Shown here: positions 16,501-19,513 of the stretch, one piece after another
Layout of the letters: each line of letters starts with the position of its first letter
Numbering within the stretch: position 1 is the first letter of the stretch
Source: Scatosoma sp045614565
GTDB taxonomy: Bacteria; Bacillota; Clostridia; Christensenellales; Borkfalkiaceae
DNA: 19,513 nucleotides
NCBI GenBank assembly: GCA_045614565.1
Contig: JAZLDG010000076.1
Coordinates: 1-19,513 of the forward strand
Reading direction: 5' to 3'
Position numbers and translations under genes: made by a program
The notes under the pieces: model-generated
The model's database searches: none
What the model was told of the DNA's origin: nothing
What the model saw: only the letters and a program-made list of their open reading frames with translations

Positions 16501-18146
16501 CAGGGCAGACGGTTGTGGAAGAAGGCGTGTTCTATCGCAATAGAGTCTTGAAATCGGTGACACTTTCCACGCAAATCGTGATGGTCGGCGACGGCGCGTT
16601 TGCCGATTGTAACGGCTTGAAAACGGTCGTCAATCTCGAAAACGCCGTCAAAATCGGTATTAGCGCGTTTAGAAATACTGCGATAGAAAGCCTTGTGCTG
16701 GATAATGCGGAAATTATCGCAGACGGCGCGTTTGAAAACGTGAAAGCGACGGCGATTTCTCTTCCCAAAGTGGAAAAAATCGGCGCGTACGCGTTCAAGG
16801 GCAATCGTGCGTCGAGCTTGGATTTGCCCGCTTGCGTAAGCTTTATCGGCAACGGTGCGTTCGCGTCGGCGCAAGAATTAAAGGGTATAAAGGTGCACGC
16901 GGACAATACGAGCTTCGTTGCAATGGACGAAGATACCGACGGCTACGGCGTACTGTATCGCTATATTGATAAAGACGCGGGTAGCTTTGAAATCGTTTGT
17001 TATCCCGCAAACCGTACGCAAGCGCCTACGGACGGAAAAAAGACGTACGAAGTGCAAGAAGGCACGCTTTACGTGCTTTCGTCGGCATTCCTTGGGCTGA
17101 ACAAAGCCACGGACGAAAACGTAAGCGTCGGGCTTGACGCGGTCGTGCTTCCGTATAGCGTAAACGCAATCGGCGACGAAGCGTTCTTTGACAGTGATAT
17201 TAAGGAATATATTTTCGAGAGTATTCAAGCTCCCGTTTTAGAAGCCGTATACCGTCAAGACGTTAGAGATCAAATCGAATTGATTGCCGAAAGCAGAATG
17301 GATTCGGCGTACTATAAAGGTTATTATTACAGTAACTTTGAAAGCTATTTCGTCAATTACACGCCGTTTGGCGAGCAAAAGAGCAATTTGATTATGCGTT
17401 ATCCCGTCAACGGCGTAGGCTACGATAATTATATCTATACGCTGTATTTCGGCGAACGTTACACCACGACCGTGGGGATGACGGATGCGGCGCGCGCGGT
17501 GGTTGGCGCAATCGATAGCCTTGCGAAAACCGATTTAAGCGTTTGGCTTTCGGAAAGCTTCCCCGTAAACGAAGATAATCTTGCGCTCGTGCTTGCGTAC
17601 GATCAAAGCCTTACCGCGGCGCGGGCTGAATACACCATCGTTGCCAACGATCAAGCGCAGCTTGCGTTTATTCAAGGCAAGGAAGCGCAGCTTTCTCAAA
17701 TGGAAGAAACCTTCCGTTTGATAAAGGAAAAATTCGAGCTGCAAGCGGAATTTGAAAGATTGCGCGTGGATACGAAAAACAGTACGCATAAAACCAAATA
17801 TAAGGTGGACGAATATTTCGATTTGACGGGCTTGAAGGTGCTTATCGAGTATGCGGACGGCGCGCAGGTAGAAGCGGATTCGTCCAAGCTCAAACTTGCC
17901 GAAGATTATCAGCGTAAGTTGCTTGCTACCGACCGTTCGGTGGTGGTGGAATACGACGACGGCGTGATTAAATCCACGCTTCGCGTATATATCAACGTGG
18001 AAAGCGGTAATAATCAGCCCGAACCTCCCGCTTCGTCCGAAGAAGAAACGGGTTGCAACGGCTCTGTGGACGGCGCGATCGCGCTCACCGCAATGCTTGC
18101 GGTTATGGGCGTAGCGGTACTGATTCGCAGGAAAAAGGAAAACTAA
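10563..18146 (+). CDS. Giant cell-surface subtilisin-like (S8) protease with Ig-like domains and BspA-type leucine-rich repeats
   Basis: The predicted product has 2,527 residues. Residues 1-35 are a Sec signal peptide (MKKSVKRILCSVLSLAMVS). About 65-180 resemble an I9 propeptide. The S8 catalytic domain spans about 195-720 with D225 (AILDTGLDY), H298 (NHGTHVAGI), oxyanion Asn417 (AASND) and S667 (SGTSMASP), so the triad is complete. A PA-type insert lies near 510-610 (RRGDSTFQEKVQIA), as in lactocepin/C5a peptidases. Fn3/Ig-like regions follow, with two Big_2-like domains at about 1260-1430. About 25 BspA/LRR_5 repeats occupy about 1460-2220, then a helical stretch and an Ig-like domain at about 2405-2480. 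The tail is Pro/Glu-rich, then ETGCNGS, a hydrophobic helix and RRKKEN, that is, a surface anchor without LPxTG. It is monocistronic. It probably degrades host or dietary protein at the cell surface while the LRRs bind ligand (inference). Confidence 0.93.
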   Translation: MKKSVKRILCSVLSLAMVSTLVVENILRPYADQNAGTVTNASVSFKDVTGTADTSALRAQNFNSQVLETEQLAPKYETRTVMVTLKGDCLAQAAADGVSAAEYAKTFSGEKTLSDIRKEQNAFLKKLKATGISFKEERRYTTLLNAVAIEVNTEYVSRIKEIAGVDGVVITTSYAHPETVDGKLDIKNLTNLTSVYDTGIYNSDEYTSVTELGDLGEGTVVAILDTGLDYTHEAYQRQPQNPVWNETIVQNKLDALTLRAEEHSNGLEIADVYISSKVPFAYDYADKDADVYPSYSNHGTHVAGIIGGYAETGYTDKDGNAVTDEAFRGVVPDAQLVICKVFTDDLDDEDLGGAEAEDIIAALEDCVMLGVDVINMSLGTACGFSTTNDGDDEGEMLNAVYENIQKQGISLVCAASNDYSSGYGGVFGTNLKSNPDSSTVGSPSTFASALSVASISGQKSPYMTAAAGTENESYVFFEEARDENGSPYEFVEQMLGTEKDAQGNYVVNEKVFEYVAIEGTGAQGDYNASLFKNANGNFNRIALVRRGDSTFQEKVQIAKMMGAVAIIVYNNVSGLIRMNLGEVEDPIPAISIDLASGLSLVKLAKDGEKGVVGKITISRNTEAGPFMSEFSSWGPTHDLKLKPEITAHGGEITSTVPGGYGEQSGTSMASPNMAGVMAIVRNYVKSLLRSEDTAVKTKITELLYTNGVLDNVKLNRLANQLMMSTATTVRDTGGRPYSPRKQGAGLGSLLNVVEKTTAFLSVDNAEADYRPKLEIGDDPEKSDTIDREKLAFKVTNFGSSTLYFKTDYLFFTETVSQDGLAVAEQAYMLDDAPATWYKNGTQIGKEAVIAVNAGETVEISATLRMSADEIEYLKNFPNGMYLEGFLKLVSVDENGTAYANQCDLSIPFLGFHGDWETSPMLDFTAYEVAEEAKDPAIKEEEKIQASVWATQPYSTYYNEKYILPMGGYVYLLDENDDPMYANEDYNAVSRYNDYYGEDNSENYMTSTGIKAVYAGLLRNARVVRYSLMNVETGEYLFTGKEIPRVGKAYSGGGSAVPANVELELFPEEIGLLGNGKYKMDFEFYMNDPEVYTVFGDDPLTADVIENANNCKDTYSFTFTVDYEAPVLQDARIRYYDYKDDGKEKQRIYLDLDVFDNHYAQAIMLCYPVYNAQNELVLQLATDYPTPVRNPNKNGTTTVSIEITDLYEKYGSQLYVQIDDYAVNSCLYQLDVGAMNKSVLPKGDFAVAEGSQNITLGVYDTHKVGLIYDGAANISNFSWATDDPEKVGVRNGEIVGLAPTSTPVTVTVSNGETVKRIQVTVTDSVKTLSTPKLSFGIIKTATEALKKATGTVEVNAGESFTLTYTSDPWYHPMTGLSVVWSTDDPKIATVDQNGNVKTLKKGTTTVYATLYKDGRPLLDPALVRLRVVNEFDVSNYTLYKYHGVGYNQEIDIDGDGKTEKVLVMPTDMNIMYIGEDAFKDNDNIERIVIPASVTEIREGAFENCSALKEVYFVSTEHRVLDDKGTQTSGDDILNEKLIDWSDLSIVYQRAFYNCTSLEKVDLANVKTITIASECFAGCTSLKEVVDMPSIGTMHHRAFAGCTSLKEVDLTGLHMSGNNVFEGCTALNKIKTGKFTAIGKEAFKNCTGLRATVVISTPKLGEGAFAGCTNLVGVKFDGKGENVQFDIGARAFENCGTNALGGFTVNFNGQSIRTIGNNVFAGTSLTTLAINDSFDVEAFRKGGTAFNNLTVTLENGYNGTKYAEVDGVIYNKAKTKLLLVNTVKTGAFEIPATVTEIGDYAFAESKLTSVRFVNASSLEKMGIGAFRNSKLSEIALAQTKLQEIPAYAFYGTSVASIELPESVKSVGDYAFASSAIALFRAAGLEKLGNSVFENCKNVKTVTTEDAAQTGVVLAASLKEMGNFTFAECELLTSASLPALEKLGGYTFYQAKNLKQASFDSGATATGTYTFYNTAIENFAFAAGQTVVEEGVFYRNRVLKSVTLSTQIVMVGDGAFADCNGLKTVVNLENAVKIGISAFRNTAIESLVLDNAEIIADGAFENVKATAISLPKVEKIGAYAFKGNRASSLDLPACVSFIGNGAFASAQELKGIKVHADNTSFVAMDEDTDGYGVLYRYIDKDAGSFEIVCYPANRTQAPTDGKKTYEVQEGTLYVLSSAFLGLNKATDENVSVGLDAVVLPYSVNAIGDEAFFDSDIKEYIFESIQAPVLEAVYRQDVRDQIELIAESRMDSAYYKGYYYSNFESYFVNYTPFGEQKSNLIMRYPVNGVGYDNYIYTLYFGERYTTTVGMTDAARAVVGAIDSLAKTDLSVWLSESFPVNEDNLALVLAYDQSLTAARAEYTIVANDQAQLAFIQGKEAQLSQMEETFRLIKEKFELQAEFERLRVDTKNSTHKTKYKVDEYFDLTGLKVLIEYADGAQVEADSSKLKLAEDYQRKLLATDRSVVVEYDDGVIKSTLRVYINVESGNNQPEPPASSEEETGCNGSVDGAIALTAMLAVMGVAVLIRRKKEN
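14945..17225 (+). repeat. BspA-type (LRR_5) leucine-rich repeat array within the giant protease
   Basis: About 25 imperfect repeats of roughly 23 codons each carry an I-G-x-x-A-F-x-x-C-x-x-L-x-x-V core (for example IREGAFENCSALKEV). Some are nearly identical in DNA: a 23-base block recurs exactly at 15288-15310 and 15357-15379, 69 bases (one repeat unit) apart. The array is a likely site of repeat-number change by recombination. Confidence 0.88.
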
Positions 18147-18166
18147 ATTATCCGCATAAAAAACCA

Positions 18167-18209
18167 ACCCCCGCGGTTTGCTTTGAAGCAAACCGCGGGG
18201 GTATTTTTT
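18167..18209 (+). terminator. Very strong terminator of the giant gene (17-bp perfect stem)
   Basis: ACCCCCGCGGTTTGCTT (18167-18183) pairs perfectly with 18186-18202 across a 2-base loop as written, or 4 bases if the closing pair opens. TATTTTTTG follows. Confidence 0.95.
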
Positions 18210-18296
18210 GATTTTTCAAAGATTAGGTATTTTTCATAATATTTGCACCTAAACACAGAAGAAAAGATGTGTATGGAACAATCAAGAAAGATATAG

Positions 18297-18325
18297 AACC
18301 TATTTTAAGCGAAAATCATATTATA
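18297..18325 (+). promoter_or_regulatory. Sigma-K-like (mother-cell sporulation) promoter for the collagen-like gene
   Basis: AACC (18297-18300) and CATATTATA (18317-18325) match the sigma-K pattern AC-N17-CATANNNTA known from Bacillus and Clostridium. The related sigma-E pattern fits less well. The start would fall about 25 bases before the ATG at 18357. The sequence is AT-rich, so chance matches are possible. No comparable sigma-A pair is evident in 18210-18356. Confidence 0.5.
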
Positions 18326-18356
18326 GAATAGATAACTTACGTTAATAGGTCTTTTT

Positions 18357-18977
18357 ATGAATAGACAAAATTGTTGTAATGGTTGCTGCAACAACAATCC
18401 GTGTTGTTGCCCCGAAAATCAACCTTTTTTCGGAAATCCTTGCATAGTTTGCCCAGAGGGAAGACAAGGTCCTCCTGGCGTTCGTGGACCAGCAGGTCCA
18501 GTTGGTCCAGCAGGCCCGCAAGGTGTTCCAGGTGAACAAGGTCCTGCAGGCGGCGTTTTAAGTTTTGCTGATTTTTATGCTTTGATGCCGCCCGATAATG
18601 CTGCTACGGTTGCTCCTGGAACGGACGTTAGCTTTCCCCAAGACGGGCCGAATAGCGGTACGGATATTACCAGAATTGATGCAGACTCGTTTCAGTTAGG
18701 TCCTATTGGCACGTACCAGGTTTTCTTTCAAGTAAGCGTTACAGAACCAGGTCAGCTGATTTTGACTTTGAACGGCGCAGATTTACCGTATACGGTTGTA
18801 GGGCGCGCGACGGGCACGTCGCAAATTATCGGCATGGCGTTGGTAGAAACCACCAGCGGAAATTCCGTGCTGACCGTTCGCAATCCCGCAGGTACGGCTG
18901 CAGCTCTAACGATTACGCCGTTAGCAGGTGGAGTTCGTCCTGTTTCCGCTCATCTAGTAATCATTCAAATTCAATAG
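18357..18977 (+). CDS. BclA-like collagen-repeat protein with Cys-rich N-terminus
   Basis: This 206-residue protein has three parts. Residues 1-35 are rich in Cys and Asn (CCNGCC, NNNPCCC, CIVCPEG; ten Cys in all). Residues 36-65 hold ten uninterrupted Gly-X-Y triplets (GRQ GPP GVR GPA GPV GPA GPQ GVP GEQ GPA). The rest is a beta-rich C-terminal domain resembling the BclA C-terminal trimerising (C1q/TNF-like) module (TYQVFFQVSVTEPGQLILTLNG, HLVIIQIQ). No signal peptide or membrane anchor is seen, which fits a spore-surface protein assembled from the mother cell; Cys-rich starts are common in spore coat/exosporium proteins. The ribosome site is weak (AGGT 18347-18350). The Gly-X-Y stretch uses GGTCCA-type codons, and its surroundings are richer in AT than the rest of the window, so it may be acquired. 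The collagen fold is certain; the spore location is inference. Confidence 0.88.
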   Translation: MNRQNCCNGCCNNNPCCCPENQPFFGNPCIVCPEGRQGPPGVRGPAGPVGPAGPQGVPGEQGPAGGVLSFADFYALMPPDNAATVAPGTDVSFPQDGPNSGTDITRIDADSFQLGPIGTYQVFFQVSVTEPGQLILTLNGADLPYTVVGRATGTSQIIGMALVETTSGNSVLTVRNPAGTAAALTITPLAGGVRPVSAHLVIIQIQ

Positions 18978-18986
18978 TTTTTCATG

Positions 18987-19019
18987 ATACCCTTGTTGCA
19001 AAAACAGGGGTATTGTTTT
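18987..19019 (+). terminator. Terminator of the collagen-like gene
   Basis: ATACCCTTGTT (18987-18997) pairs with AACAGGGGTAT (19003-19013), one G-T pair, with a 5-base loop. TGTTTTG follows. It lies 10 bases after the stop codon. Confidence 0.9.
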
Positions 19020-19124
19020 GCTCTGAAAAATACGAGCTATTTATCTTTTTACTACGCAAAATTTGATACGCAGTAAACAAAGAAAATCCTTAAACTCTTT
19101 TATTTTCAAAGAAGATAAGATAAA

Positions 19125-19160
19125 TAAAAAATGCAGGAAATTCAAGTAATTTCCTGCATT
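19125..19160 (-). terminator. Terminator of the tRNA-Pro gene
   Basis: A perfect 12-bp stem (19131-19142 with 19148-19159, 5-base loop) lies just past the tRNA 3' end on the - strand and is followed there by a run of five T. T/A tracts on both sides let it work in both directions. Confidence 0.9.
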
Positions 19161-19163
19161 TTT

Positions 19164-19239
19164 TGGTCGAGGCGACGGGGATCGAACCCACGACCTCAGC
19201 GTCCCGAACGCTGCGCGCTACCAGCTGCGCTCCGCCTCG
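19164..19239 (-). tRNA. tRNA-Pro (anticodon CGG)
   Basis: The cloverleaf on the - strand has acceptor CGAGGCG/CGCCTCG, a D arm GCGC/GCGC, an anticodon stem CAGCG/CGCTG around loop TTCGGGA (anticodon CGG, reads CCG codons), a T arm with TTCGATC loop and two wobble pairs, discriminator A and an encoded CCA at 19164-19166. The total length of 76 bases is normal. Confidence 0.96.
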
Positions 19240-19258
19240 ATTTTTAGAAAGCTTATAC

Positions 19259-19287
19259 ATTATAACAAAGTTATATATAAAAGTCAA
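19259..19287 (-). promoter_or_regulatory. Promoter of the tRNA-Pro gene
   Basis: On the - strand TTGACT (19282-19287) and TATAAT (19259-19264) are separated by 17 bases. The -10 box ends 19 bases before the mature tRNA 5' end, leaving a very short leader. Confidence 0.88.
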
Positions 19288-19361
19288 ACTTTTTTAACCT
19301 GCTATATCAACAATTTTTCAAAAAATGTGATTTTGTAAAGTAAGTCTATTCTACGTTAAAA

Positions 19362-19393
19362 CCGCCCGGTTGCCAGCTATTGCAAACGGGCGG
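19362..19393 (-). terminator. Terminator of the - strand gene at the window edge
   Basis: CCGCCCG (19362-19368) pairs with CGGGCGG (19387-19393), with an inner TTGC/GCAA helix. On the - strand GTTTTAA follows. It lies 8 bases after the stop of the partial gene. Confidence 0.8.
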
Positions 19394-19401
19394 GGGTGCG
19401 T

Positions 19402-19513
19402 TTATTTTTCTTCAAGCTTGATCGTGACGGTTTCGCTGGCGGGGTAGTTCAACGTCGCCGGATTTTCCTTTCCCGATTCGTCTTTCAAGGTGAGCGTAGG
19501 CGTGGGGTCGGGG
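19402..19513 (-). CDS. C-terminal end of an unidentified protein (Pro/Thr-rich then Ig-like strand pattern), cut by window edge
   Basis: The frame is open from the window edge to TAA at 19402-19404 and encodes about 36 residues: PDPTPTLTLKDESGKENPAT followed by LNYPASETVTIKLEEK. The short Pro-Asp-Pro-Thr linker and alternating hydrophobic/polar strand resemble the end of an Ig-like domain of a secreted or surface protein. Too little is present to name it. A terminator follows directly, which supports a genuine gene end. Confidence 0.6.
   Translation of the reverse strand, partial: PDPTPTLTLKDESGKENPATLNYPASETVTIKLEEK

Noticed and set aside
15117..16874. Long open frame on the - strand (585 codons) under the LRR region
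   Set aside because: It lies antisense to the LRR repeats, is rich in Arg/Phe/His as expected of an antisense shadow of GCG/GAA-rich coding sequence, and has no domain or ribosome site.
19050..19080. Imperfect inverted repeat TTTACTACGCA/TACGCAGTAAA between the collagen gene and tRNA terminator
   Set aside because: It contains mismatches and wobble pairs, has no T run in context, and no gene needs it; both neighbouring genes already have stronger terminators.
19164..19239. tRNA-Pro as an integration (att) site of a mobile element
   Set aside because: No integrase gene and no partial repeat of the tRNA 3' end is visible in the window.
1..19513. CRISPR array or insertion sequence
   Set aside because: No regularly spaced direct repeats outside the LRR codons, and no transposase frame or terminal inverted repeats were seen.

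Overview
The window looks like chromosomal DNA of a low-to-mid GC Gram-positive anaerobe, most likely a gut or sediment Clostridia-type Bacillota. The reasons are Shine-Dalgarno sites of the AAGGAG type, consensus TTGACA/TATAAT-like promoters, strong Rho-independent terminators, a BspA-type LRR surface protein, a BclA-like collagen protein and an oxygen-sensitive glycyl radical enzyme. Placement below class level would be a guess.

Region 1 (1-8671) is the 3' part of a bacterial microcompartment (BMC) operon, all on the + strand and tightly packed. In order it holds a hexameric shell protein (cut by the window edge), the phosphotransacylase PduL, the vertex protein EutN, the flavin/Fe-S protein PduS, the tandem-BMC Fe-S shell protein PduT, a glycyl radical diol dehydratase, its radical-SAM activase, the shell protein PduU, the small GTPase PduV, a ParA-type ATPase and a short Lys/Thr-rich protein overlapping it. 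The dehydratase has the residue set of the B12-independent 1,2-propanediol/glycerol dehydratases (H166, H283, C438, E440, D452, G819) and not of choline lyase. The organelle therefore probably turns 1,2-propanediol into propionaldehyde and, through an aldehyde dehydrogenase upstream of the window plus PduL, into propionyl-phosphate. The ParA/partner pair at the operon end looks like a positioning module for the organelle, comparable with McdAB of carboxysomes. That is inference.

Region 2 (8636-9378) is a deletion scar. A 5'-truncated AraC-family regulator (-) abuts a 5'-truncated and internally deleted L-fucose isomerase (fucI, +). Because fucose (or rhamnose) fermentation yields 1,2-propanediol, the scar suggests that this compartment was once part of a divergently regulated fucose pathway that has since been cut at this site.

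Region 3 (9379-10436) is a monocistronic AEC-family permease with its own consensus promoter and terminator.

Region 4 (10450-18209) is one giant secreted protein of about 2,527 residues: a signal peptide, a subtilisin-like protease with a PA insert, Ig-like domains, about 25 BspA-type leucine-rich repeats, a further Ig-like domain and a C-terminal membrane anchor with an unusual ETGCNGS motif.

Region 5 (18210-19513) holds a collagen-like, Cys-rich protein behind a sequence matching a sporulation sigma-K promoter, a tRNA-Pro(CGG) gene on the - strand with encoded CCA and a consensus promoter, and the last codons of another - strand gene at the window edge.
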